Positions 33,747-45,000 of a stretch of 64,000 nucleotides of DNA are shown piece after piece; within the stretch, counting starts at the first letter, position 1; every line of letters begins with the position of its first letter. The notes under the pieces were generated by a model. It was not told where the DNA came from. It worked only from the letters and a program-made list of their open reading frames with translations, and did no database searches. A program made the translations under genes and the position numbers. The stretch spans positions 1-64,000 of the forward strand of contig MU863943.1 of assembly GCA_033296885.1 (NCBI GenBank). Reading direction: 5' to 3'. This DNA comes from Triangularia verruculosa. Lineage: Eukaryota > Ascomycota > Sordariomycetes > Sordariales > Podosporaceae.

Positions 33747-35132
33747 ATGGCGTCCCGGTTCAGGCCCTCGAGGGCAGCCTTCTCATTACAGCTTCACATC
33801 TACTCACCTTACACCACCCCCAGTTACTCACGGCAACTAAGCCTCTCATCAACCCTTCAACACGCCAAACGGAAACCTTCAAAACAACCTCCACCCTCCC
33901 CACCATCAAAAAGAGCTCCTACCCCCCCTCCAGCACCATCAGAATTCACCCCTCCCAAACCAAAGCTCAAACTCTACCGCGACGACTCTTCTACCCCTTC
34001 AAAACCCCCACCCACCCTCGAGGAAAAACAGCAATGGCACCGCAACATGGCCCTCCCCGGCGCCCTCGTCCTCGTCTTCCTCTCCAGCCTCTACATCTCC
34101 ACCGTCATAACCAACACCTACAAAAACCCCCCCTCTCCCTCCACCCCCTCAGACACCACCACCACCACCACCACCACCACCCCTCACCCATCCTGCTGCC
34201 CCCCCACCGGCCTCCCCCCCTCCCTCACCCCCCTCTCCGCCCAGCAATTCGACCGCTCCCTCGACACCTCCGAGGGCCTCTCCCGTCTCACCCCCCGCCG
34301 CATCGACCTCGCCGCCCGCGCCAAGGGCCACGTCCTAGAAGTCGCCTGCGGAACCGGCCGGAACCTACCGTACTACAGCTGGGAGTACGTCGTCCGTCCC
34401 TTCGAATCATACCCCCCCGAAGAGCAACAATCAAAAGCGCAGTCAAGAATGGCCAAGATCCTGGATATCAAACGCACTGTTTTTGGCGGCGGGTCGAAAA
34501 ACAACAGGGTCTTGCCCCATGAGAGGCTGGTTGGGGGGATGGAAGGGGAGGTGCTGTCTTACACTGCGGTTGATGTCTCGCCTGAGATGCTGTCTGTTGC
34601 GAGGAGTAGGCTGAGGGAGTCGGTGCCGGGGCTGAGTAAGATGATGGCGAGGAAGCGGGTGGAGCCGTATCCGACGCTGGGGTCGCCGGAGGAGGTTATT
34701 CCAGTGGTGGCGGCGCTTGATGGGCGGGTTCAGTTACTTTTGGGAGATGCGGAGAGCGGGTTGCCGAAAGAGAGGGAGAGGTATGATACCATTATCCAGT
34801 CTTTTGGATTGTGCTCGGTGAAGGATCCGAAGGGGTTGCTGGTGGGTATGGCGAAGAGAGTAACGCCGGAGACGGGGAGGATATTGCTGTTGGAGCATGG
34901 GAGGGGGTATTTTGGGTGGGTGAATACGCTGCTGGATAAGTACGCGCCGAGCCATTTTGCCAAGTTTGGGTGTTGGTGGAATAGGGATATTGAGGGGCTG
35001 GTTAGGCAAGCGAGTGAGGAGCTGGGAGGGAAGCTGGAGGTTGTGAAGATGGAGAGGCCGTGGTATCATGGGGGTACGACGGTGGTGCTTGAGTTGAAGG
35101 TTAATGAGGAGGGGAAGAAGGAGGAGGTGTAA
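33747..35132 (+). CDS. OMS1: OMS1-like mitochondrial SAM-dependent methyltransferase
   Basis: Single exon of 461 aa from ATG 33747 (MASRFRPSRAAFSLQL). The N-terminus is Arg/Ser-rich and fits a mitochondrial presequence. A Pro-rich linker and one membrane helix follow (ALPGALVLVFLSSLYISTVI, about residues 110-130), with a Thr run after it. The methyltransferase domain has motif I LEVACGTGRNLPYY, then YTAVDVSPEMLSVA, LLLGDAESG and FGLCSVKDPKGLL, and ends near RPWYHGGTTVVLEL. Yeast Oms1 is an inner-membrane protein found as a multicopy suppressor of oxa1 mutants; its substrate is not settled. Composition changes from extremely C-rich (34201-34260: 40 C, 6 G) to G-rich (35041-35100: 27 G, 6 C). 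Confidence 0.9.
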   Translation: MASRFRPSRAAFSLQLHIYSPYTTPSYSRQLSLSSTLQHAKRKPSKQPPPSPPSKRAPTPPPAPSEFTPPKPKLKLYRDDSSTPSKPPPTLEEKQQWHRNMALPGALVLVFLSSLYISTVITNTYKNPPSPSTPSDTTTTTTTTTPHPSCCPPTGLPPSLTPLSAQQFDRSLDTSEGLSRLTPRRIDLAARAKGHVLEVACGTGRNLPYYSWEYVVRPFESYPPEEQQSKAQSRMAKILDIKRTVFGGGSKNNRVLPHERLVGGMEGEVLSYTAVDVSPEMLSVARSRLRESVPGLSKMMARKRVEPYPTLGSPEEVIPVVAALDGRVQLLLGDAESGLPKERERYDTIIQSFGLCSVKDPKGLLVGMAKRVTPETGRILLLEHGRGYFGWVNTLLDKYAPSHFAKFGCWWNRDIEGLVRQASEELGGKLEVVKMERPWYHGGTTVVLELKVNEEGKKEEV

Positions 35133-37248
35133 GATAGCGAAGGTGTGTATGATCTAGCAGATAAGATATAGCGGACGACATGTACATCCCCTCACCTCCC
35201 TGGACCACCTCCAAAGCCTTCTTCTCACTTATCCCATACTGACAATGCAGATCATCAATTCTCCGTCTCCGTCAGTAGTAACCCACGACTATAGAAACCA
35301 ATACCTAAACGGTCCGTCGCGGGTGAGATACCTAACCCCATGCCCCAGATATTAATCTGGAAGAGGCTGGTTTCAGTGGTAGACTGCTCCAAACCTTGGG
35401 GTTTCTGCCTATAAGCAGGGCATCGTGATGTTAAGTAAACTCAAGCTTGACATGAACGCCGTCTGGGGTTCTATCAGAGAGTATTGCGGCCGAATTAAGC
35501 TCTCGTGCAGTGTAAATGAGATGTACGGAATCGGGCTTGGATCGCTCATGCCTAGGTAGACAAAGGCAATGCACCCAATATACCTACCTATCTTCTAGGG
35601 TTGAGAAGGCCAGTTCCATCAAGAGTTGACAGGCCGTTCGGGATAGGTAGCCTGGTCGATTGATCTGCGAAGATACCTTGGGTAGTTGATGGGCAGGCCT
35701 TGGATGATCATTCCATAGACATAACAATGCAGCTGAAATACCCGGGCATATATTTTTATGTGTCGGTTTATGTAGGCAGCTAGGGGCCCCTAGTTATCTT
35801 GACTATGGTATTTGGGCATCGAGTCTCTCAGTCACTTAATTTGTTATCATGTAGGTGGTTTCTCATTGAGAGCTCTCTGTACCTAGTCTTGCGCTTCCAA
35901 CCCACCTCTGGCCATCCTTCCTTCAACCTTCAGCCAGCAAAGTCGTTTGCAATGCTGCTTTGTGAAGTGTCCTGTTGATAAATATGAAGTCCTCGGGAAG
36001 TGTATAAGTGAAACCGACCATTGAGACGGAAGCTCTCTGTCCTCTCTTCTCTCCCTCCTCTCTCATTCTTGCCAAGTGTAAACGTATTATCAACTCCCGC
36101 GGCAAGCGATACAAACAACCCCAGTCTTATCTCCCTTTGTTTACCCCGACTGTTGGAGTTGATAGATGCCACGACTACCCACATGAATGGTGCATCTTAC
36201 TTTAGTTTACCTACCTACCTTATTTAGCTACACATTAGCGCTACGCAAAAAGACCAGATTGTTGTCATGCATCTTAACGCATGAACCAGCCAATGCAATT
36301 GTCAGCAGGGTTTTTTTTTTGGGCCATGTTGAAAGCGGTGAGCAAAAAGGTGGGTGGTGTGAAGCTTGATCGAATGTGGGAGGGGAAAAGTGGTGAGGGG
36401 CAAAGTGGGTGGGGGAGGGGAAGGATTTGGTTAGTGTAGGCGGTGAGAAAGTTTTGGAGCGGCCAAACCCCAAATTTGGCTTCCATCTCGGTGCAATGTA
36501 AATTCCTACCCAATATTTGGGGTTACCATGCAGTCGTGTGTGTCGCGTGTGGCTGTCAATGCCACTGGCTGGCTAAGAAAAAAAAGTTGGGGTTGGTTAC
36601 AGGTTGGTGTGTGTAAGTGAGCGAGCGGCACGCAACTGCCAGCCACCTGGTTTCTCTCTCTTTTTCAGTGTAAGTGATTGGAATGCCAGTTGGGCGGAGA
36701 GATGAGTGAGAGACAATCTCGATTCCCCGGTCCTTGCATTGGTGTCTGACACTTGCATGTGAGCGCTCTATCGGCAACAGACATGAATCGGGGCCTCAAA
36801 CAACTGGAACCGTAGGTGGGAATTGTCTCGTGACAGACGTAAGGGAATCTCGCAACGCGAAAAAAAGCGGCAGTACGACATCGCCCGTAGGTGGTCGGTG
36901 CGTCCAAAATCCGAGCGGGGTATGATTGGTCTCCCGCTGCCGAAAGAGGCAATCCAGCCCAATCAACGTGCCGTGATTGGCCAGATCTAAATTTTTCGAC
37001 GTTGCCTAGCCGGACCCACTTACCGCAAGAAGCGCCCTTGCGGAGGTGGGGGTCTGTGTGCTTTTCAAGAAGCTGTGGTCCGTGGCAACCAGGCAAACAA
37101 ACGGTTGACTGGGGGTGGGGGGAGGGGACTTGATCTTTGGCGCGGCTGGCGCATTGTGTACCTACAATTGAATAAGACGAAAGAGTCATTCGGGGAAGGC
37201 TGATGATGGCGGTTGCTGCCTGTAGTTAGCAGTTGTGTGACTGACCAC

Positions 37249-37296
<48 letters not shown>

Positions 37297-38445
37297 CTGG
37301 CCCCGGCAGTTTTTGGAGCGCCGTTGAAGAGGCTCGGTGATCGGATGGAATTGTTTGCGCTTCGCGTAGTCAGGACAACCCAGTGCTCAGCCGGTCTAGT
37401 CGGCTTCTGGGTTCTTCGCCCAGTGGGGAATGTCTGGGATATTGCATCCAAGGCGAAAGGAACCCTGACGAGGTAAAAAAACCCACTTGCCATCCACTCC
37501 GATGCGGCCTTTTCGTCACAGTCTTTGGACCCCGAAAAAAAAAAAGGTGTTATCATTATCAATCCGTGGTGTGAGGCACGTGTGAGGCGTCGCAAGATTC
37601 CGTTATTTTCCTTCTCGTCGCGAGGGAATCTGCCGAGTTCGTTCATTCATTGTTATGGCGGGGTTCCTTGATGTCATGCATCAACGCCAGGCTGGGCAAT
37701 GTAGGTAATAATGTCCACTGATGCTCTGATGACGGAGCGATTCTTCCTGCCACCATTCGCCGTGCCTCGGATGAGGAACAGACAGGGTCTTTTTCGTTTC
37801 GAGGGGGGACGATCAGAGCTGCCTTTCCTGGTTAACTGCTCCATCTCTCATTGGCCCATGTCCATTTCAGCGATGCTGCCCCTCGGATGCCCCTCAGAGT
37901 GGAAGCCATGCGATTTCCCCGCGCGATAGCCACGAACAGCAAAAAGTTGGCCATGATGAGGTTCTGACATGGCAACGAGCAAGACTCGCGCTCTGCAGAG
38001 AGAGAGGGACGGGCACAGAGGCTGTGGGTGGTGTTTTGCTGCATGCGACTGCATTTTGACCCCACCTTTAGCGTCGATTTCATACCGCTTTTTTAGACGA
38101 ATGGTGACACCATCCCTGTGGCGGACCCCTGTCGCAGCGCTCGTTTAGGTTGCATCCAGTGCCGTTGCCCCTTCCATCATCCAAACAGCACCGGGGGAGT
38201 CCCACCAACTTTTTTTTTTCTGCCGTTTTCAATGAGAAGGGTTCATCCACGAGCACCACCACCCCTCTCTCCGCCCGTTCTCTTTTCTGTTGCCTCCCTC
38301 TGTCTCCCTTGTTCTGTGACGGACGGGTTATTTAGTACTGCCTGCAGGTAACAACAGTGTTTGGCGCGGCTGCAACGGAAAAATAAAAAAAGGTTTGGAG
38401 ATACGGATAGAGCAGCCCACTTCTCAAACTCTCCATCATTCCATT
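35133..38445. other. 3.3-kb intergenic region, OMS1 / GDS1-like
   Basis: Between two plus-strand genes. It contains a run of small perfect hairpins at 35345-35418, a (GA)n repeat at 37251-37291, short homopolymers, and pyrimidine-rich sequence just upstream of 38446. No protein gene is supported; the 193-codon minus frame at 37065-37646 reads the GA repeat as Ser/Leu. It probably includes a long promoter and 5' UTR for the winged-helix gene. Confidence 0.5.
37251..37291. repeat. (AG)20 microsatellite
   Basis: About 20 uninterrupted AG units in the upstream region of the GDS1-like gene. Confidence 0.95.
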
Positions 38446-39855
38446 ATGGCCCCAACCACACAAGCCATGCGCCCCGAGCGTCCGGAGCGTCCATACAACA
38501 CCCGTCGCAAGTCGTTGTCGTTGCACTCGTTGGGAATCCACGTTCCTGTCACCCAGGCTGCCCGCGCCGCTGCTGCAAGAGACCGAGCTTCTTCCTCTTC
38601 CTCCTCCAACCACTCTTCTTCTACACAGTCAAGTATGGCTTCATCAACCACAAGAGAAGCCCCCTCCAGGAGGCTAAAACGCGCGCATACTCAGGATGAT
38701 GACGACGTCCACTCTGAAGAGCCGCTGTCCAAGAGGCGTGGCAGTGCTTCGGTCAAGTTCGACGACACTCCCCCGCCATCCCCGGCTGCCACCCGCCAGT
38801 CTATCGAGATGGACGAGGAGTCAAGGCCCATCGACATGGACGCTGTCAACGACGAGATCGTCGAGGCCGTCATTGTTCAGCTGCAAAACACGGGCAACAG
38901 GCCACACTTAGTCAAGGAGCTCGCTGCTGTCCTCATGCAGCAGCTCAAGATCGTTCAACAGTATGTTGTGTTTTAGTCGTCCCCCACCTCTGAAATCACT
39001 CTTGCTCACCATGTCCCTCGCAGATCTGCCAATCCTTGCGCCATCATTTCATCAAGGTTGGCCACATACCTGAAGCGCAGCGGCTGGTCCGCCGAGACGC
39101 CCTGCCCGCTGGCCAAGGAGCTCGAGTCGGTTCACCCAAGGCGCACATACTTTTACCTCACCACCTGCCCGCACCAGCCGCTCCCGGACCCGGCGCAGGC
39201 GGCCACCTTGAGCCACCTCGCGCACAATCGCACCATCATCTCTCCGTCTATCTCGAGCGGGGCTTCCAACTCCGAGGACGCCGACTCCGACGCCATCCGG
39301 CGCCGCGAGCTGTCGCCCAGCCCCGAAGTAGACCTTTCAAGCCCGGAGTTTGACGATATGGATGATGAGATGCCGAGCACCCCCATTGGCTCTTATTCAC
39401 TTCCCGGCTTCTGCCTGCCCCCAACCTCCCACTTCATTGCCCATCACCTCAATGGGCGCAGCAGCAGCCGTCGCGCGGCGTCGCCTCCTCTCGAAAAGGA
39501 CGAGAAAGAGTTCACTCAGACGGCTACTGGCCTGCAGAAGAGGAAACTCAATGGCGACCTGCTCAAGGCCAACCCACCTGCCCCCGTTGAGCAACCAGCC
39601 CTTGTCGATCTTGAAAAAGAAGAGGGCTCGCTCTTTGGCGGGAACAATACCGCTACCAGCAGCAGCAACAACAACAGCGGCATTAACCTGTCGTTTGTGT
39701 CGAGTCCCGCAATCCGGTCTACCATGTACTTCCCCATCACCAGGAAAGACGCCGAGACCGAAAGCTGGAATAAATGGGACAGCATGCTGGAGTGGGACCG
39801 CAGCCCCGAGAATATCGAGCTTGACGAGCTCGATGGGCTGTTGAGCGATTACTGA
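38446..39855 (+). CDS. GDS1-type winged-helix nuclear protein
   Basis: Two exons: 38446-38960 and 39024-39855. The 63-nt intron (GTATGT donor, CTCGCAG acceptor) joins KIVQQ|SANPCAI, giving 448 aa. The N-terminus has PYNTRRKSLSLHSLGIHVP and a basic RRLKR patch. Residues about 140-225 form a winged-helix-like segment: DAVNDEIVEAVIVQLQNT, LVKELAAVL, SSRLATYLKRSGW, then HPRRTYFYLTTC. The rest is Ser/acidic with conserved-looking blocks GSYSLPGFCLPP and SWNKWDSMLEWDRSPENIEL at the C-terminus. It resembles the fungal proteins carrying a GDS1 winged-helix domain; a DNA-binding or transcriptional role is inferred from the fold. Assignment rests on pattern recognition rather than a search. Confidence 0.75.
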
Positions 39856-42066
39856 GTGCGAACAACACACACTTGAGGGCTACGGCTTGTCGTTGTGTAT
39901 GTGGGATGGGAGCAATGCATAATATTGTGTACGATCGGCGGGGGTTGTCGGTAGTATTAGCTGTATCCGGGTGATTGCCGGCAGCATCTTTTTTTTTTTT
40001 TGTTTTCTGGTCTGTTGTGACGTGGTTTACGAATTTGTCTGCGATTGCTTTTTTTCAGGTTTTCTGTTTCTTTTTATTTTTTGTCTCACTTGGAAGGGGG
40101 GTTGGCTGGGAACGGAACGGCAAACAAAATGGGCCAGGTCTCCCCATAGACGAAGCTAGGTCGTTTGGAACGGTACCATCATGGCGATATTTGCATGGCA
40201 TGGCGTTTTATGACTACTTAGCTGATGTGGGTTGCATATGGCGTTTTACGGGGTTTTTATCATCATATGGCTGGGTTTGTCTGTCATTTTGCTTTTTTTT
40301 CTTTTTATATCCGGGGTTTTTTTTACGTTTGACTTTTCTGTTTGCCTCTCTTTTTTTGATCGACTCTACTCCTTTTCTTGCTCAATTTGTTTCATCATTA
40401 CAAAAGAGGGCGCTGGTGGGATCCAAAAAGGGAGGGAGGAACAAAAAGAGGACAAAAGGGGGGGGGGGGGGTAAAGGGGATGTGGAAAAGATATGGAGGT
40501 GGTTTCGGCATGTTGGTGGAGCAGGGGAAAAGGGAGATGGAAAGGAGTTTCTGCTCAACTCTTTTTCTCACTCTGTTGATTTGTATTATTATTTTGACAC
40601 ATCCCCCTTTCGAGCAATGGTTCGGGGGGGGGGGGGGGAATAGGGCAGTTACTAGATACCCACCACAACTAACTAACCAACCAACCTACTGGCTATAGAC
40701 GGCAGAGGACAGGGGATTTATTTACTATTATTACGTGGATTCTTTTTTCTGTCTGTTCGAGAGGGGGGTGATTGATTGATAAGAAAAAGGAGAAAGAAGT
40801 GAGAAGGCGTAGATGTCCTCGGCGTTTTATGGGATTGAGTAGGTGGGGGAGACCGGAAGGGGGTCGGTTGTGAAGTGCCAAGAGGAATTGCCCAGGGGGG
40901 TCGGGGGGTGAAGGGAAGTTGGAAAATAAATACAATTTAGTTTCTTGTCATTACTTTTGTTCGCGTGCTTCGTTCTACCTTGTACTGGGGATTCTTGCCG
41001 GTTTGTTTCATGTATGTATGTATGTATGTATGTATCGACTGCGCAAAACAAAGTACCTTACTCGGTTTGCCCTTTCAGACCTCGGAGAGCACCATAATTA
41101 GAGTACCTATTATCTACCTGGGTAACTAACTAGGTAATCAACCCAAGCCCCTCCGACCGAGTAAAGAAAGTCGTTATTACCCCCCCCCCATTATTCTCTG
41201 CCTCTTCTCAGGAAATTCTGCCATTTAATCTTAGAAACTTTCTTCTACAGAGATAGGTAGCTACTAGATTACATGATCAAAAAGACGCTCCCCCAAAACG
41301 CCAGTTACCTAACTGCACAATAATCCGAATGCTAAACATACGAAAATTTAGTCAAGACATATTACATCGCAAGGATAGTTCATAATACATCAAAAAAGGA
41401 TGCGTCAAATTTGTCGGTGTGCAAGATTTGGGTAGGTACTTGATCACAATGTCAACAACTTGACCTCCAAGCCAGGCTGGCCAAAACAACCTACCCCACA
41501 GAATCCTCCTCACACATCTCACCTCCCAAGTCAACACCAAATTATTCACAACACAAAACTCTTATATTCATTCACTTTTCCCAATTCCCCCGCTTCCCCC
41601 ATCCCAAAACATAATCCTACATCACATCTCAAAACACCAAACAAGAACAAATCCCCGCTTTACGAGCGCTATTGACCCCCCCCCCCCCCCCACTCCTTAA
41701 AAATCTAATACTACAACATTCCAAACACATTTCCCTTCTTTCCCCCTCCCCCTTCCCAAACCACCTTAAACGCCCCATCCCATGATATGTGTGTGTGCGT
41801 GCGTGTCTCGTCTAAACGTCCATTAAGTAGAACCGCCAGCCAGAAAACTCTCAAACAAAAACACCAGGAACCCATGTGTCAAGTGCAAATAGTTTACGAT
41901 CAAGGGCATCCAAACACCACCCCCCTCTCGCTCTCAGTTTCCTCCTTTTTTTAGAGATAAGTCTCTGCTCCAGAACCGACCTGCCTGCCTGCCATGGCTG
42001 TGCGGGGCTTGGCAGTTCGTCTGATAATGTTCGAGAAGCGGGGTTTGACCACTACATCATAGCACT
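39856..42066. other. 2.2-kb convergent 3' region, GDS1-like / NOT1
   Basis: No gene is supported. The region is rich in homopolymers: T runs near 39990, 40051, 40298 and 40320; G runs at about 40458-40471 and 40624-40638; C runs near 41180 and 41676-41690. A (TATG)n repeat lies at about 41010-41034. It presumably contains the two 3' UTRs. Confidence 0.5.
41010..41034. repeat. (TATG)n tetranucleotide microsatellite
   Basis: About six TATG/TGTA units in the convergent 3' region. Confidence 0.85.
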
Positions 42067-45000
42067 CTACGCGACTGCAGGGCGCAGGATGCTCTCGAAG
42101 CGAGCGGCAACCTAGTAAACAGTGTGTTAGAATCAAGACTGGAAAAAATATCTTGCAGAGAACCAAAACATACCTCGGGAGATGCCTTGATAAACGGCAG
42201 CTCAAAGAAATGGAACTTTTCATTCTTGAGCAGCTCAAGGATCGTCACCACAAGACCCCATGGCTGGGGCCAGTACCCAACCATACGCTCCAAGAGAATC
42301 CGTATAATCTGCTGCCGAATCTCCGTCTCCTCTGGGTCATCAAGGTCGTGGCCAAAGATCTCAATGATCACGTGGCAAAAATAGTTTGTCGACGCGTTGG
42401 CAAATCTGAGCTCGTTGATTATGCTGCTGAGGAGGTAATACCGAGTCTCGGCTGGCACCTCGGTGACCAGCATGTGCAGCGTCTTGACATCGGGAGCCCC
42501 GGGCACAAACACAGGCGAATCAGTGTCACTGACCGCGCGCTGCGAGGCCGCATGGGCAATGTGGGAGACCACAGCATCAACAACACGGCGATCGACCGTA
42601 ACAGGCACGAATCCAAAGGCGGACGAATCACTGTCGGCGTGGTGCATCGAGTGCGTGATCTGGGCGATGGCGTCTTCCGAGGGCCCGTGCTGCAGTGACT
42701 GCTCCAGGAGGTCGTAAAGTCCAAGCTCCCGGAGCTGACCGGCAAAGTCATATGAGCTCACGACCGGGTCCTTCATTTCGGGAATCCTATCAATCTTGAG
42801 CCCCGGACGGAAAGGGTCGGGAACCTTGTCGAACGGTGTTGTGCTTGCCGACAGGATCATGTTGATGAGCTGTGTAGCATGCGTCGGCAGGCACTGGCAG
42901 AGCTGCACATGGTTGGCAGACAGATATTCGGGGAAATCATGGAAAAGTACGGCCAAAAGCTTGACGGTGCCCTGATACAAGTCCTTACCAGCAAGGGACA
43001 CGTCGAAAGCCTTCAACAGATTGCCGAGATAGGAAAAGAGGTGAGCCAGAAGCTTGGTGTAAGGCTCCCAGCCGGCCTGGTCGGGCATGCGCAAAATGGT
43101 TGGCAGAAAGGCACGGTGAGCCAAGAGGCTGGCCCACTGGAACAAGAAGCCAGGATACAAGGTCGGCCGAAGGTCCCACAAGCGCGCCGCAAAGTTGAGA
43201 ACAATCTTCTCGCTCTCACTCTCGGGGAACTTCTCGGTCAGGCTCATGATCTGGTGAAAGAGATTCGAGAAGAAGCGGAAGAAGACCCGTGAACTGAAGT
43301 TGTCGCCACGTCGGACGTGGTGGCTGTTCAACACGAGCACACCAAGAGAGAGGACAGAGTCCAGAAACGCGACCCGCGAGGAGTCGTTGGTACCAGGGGC
43401 GTCGTGGGACTTGGTAAAGATGACGATCATCCTGATGAGAGCATCAACGGCCTGGTAGCTCTCGGTGCTGCCGCCTTCAAGGTGGCCACTCTGGTCGGCG
43501 CGTTCTACCGCCTTGTCAATGGCTTGGCGGACGAAGATGAAGAAATCCTCCTTGGTAAGAATGTGACGCCGCCAGTTCAGCTGTTGCACAAATTTCTGAG
43601 CAGTCTTTTCCGAGGCATACGGATTGTTGCACAGCTGCATCCACTCATCAAAGATGTAGTCAAACTGCTCAAACTGCTCTTGGGGGGTCCGGCTGGGCTG
43701 GACCTCAGGTGCAGGGCCCAACACCTTGGTCTTGAACCGCTGGCCACCGGGAACCTCGGGCTCTTCAGATATCCATGCCCAAGCCTCCTCCAAGCTCTGG
43801 ACGAAGTCGGTGTAGAGATTAACCGGCGCATCGCTGAACAGCGTAAGATCCATCAACGACTCGAGGAACTCAATCGAGCCATTGCTTCGTTCCTCTAGCG
43901 CCTTCGCCATGGCAGCATCAATATTGTGCCAGTCAATCAGGTCCGTTCTGAGCAGTGCCGAGATGAGGGGGAGGTTCAAGAAAGCGCTTCCTGGCTGCTG
44001 GTAGAAGAGGAAGCGAATCTGTTGACTAGTCGCGGGTCCGGCGACCTTGCGCAGCGTCTCCAAGACATGAACAAGAGTCTCTAAGAGGAGAAGAGTGGGT
44101 TCTGGCTGCTGGCGGAAAAGAAGCTGAGAGATCTGGTTCGCCACATAAACCGCAAATTCATCAGATGTTTGTTGAGTCTTGATTGTAAGCTGAACAACAG
44201 CATCATGAATGCTGATGACTTCGTGGGATCGAGGGAGGTCATCAAAGTGTTCCTCGGGTGTGCTGGTCGTGGCAGCCGCCAATTTCTCCAACAAGTTGTT
44301 GACCCGATCAGCCACGTTCCTGGCGTCAACGGGGCTGATACCAGGCTGGCGCCCATTGACCATGCCAGCGTGGACAGGAGGATAATGCTGACCCTGCACG
44401 CTCATGTGAGGAAGCGACGGCGTTTCAGCCGGAGTGGGAATGGCCGAAACCGAATTGTACTGATCCCCAAGCACCTCGTTCGCAATAGACCGACCGTCAG
44501 ACGAGGAGGGGACGTGTGAAGGGGTGACGGAAGCCGCGGCGGCCGCGGCCGCGGCAGCAGCAGCAGCAGCAGCAGCAGCAGCGGTTACCCTTGACTGCCG
44601 GGCAAAGTCATCGTAGATGGCCATCTGCTCGGCATTGAGGCCACTCAAGCTAGGCTGGAGCTTGAAGGGAGGAGGAATAGTCATGGCCCAGCGACTCAGG
44701 CCGGGGTCCATGAATGGCTCGTTGGGCCGCTGAGCACGGTGACGACGGCGCGCTTCCAGATCGCCTTCGATCAAATCCTCAATTTCAGGGACGCCACGCT
44801 CCTCGGCTGACTTTTCAATAATGCTGGAGGCCAGCTCCATGTTTGAGTTGACGCATAGCATGATAATACCTTCCGGGAGACCTTGAGGCAGCTCAGAGGC
44901 GAGGTTGCGAAGGTAGTTGGTGAAGTTGGCACGTAGCGGCTCCTTAGAAGTAACAAGCGCCAAACTTCCGGCAGTCGACTTGACCATGTTGATGGCAGCC

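Noticed and set aside
37065..37646. 193-codon minus frame
   Set aside because: Its centre is a Ser/Leu repeat made by the (AG)n microsatellite; no other support.
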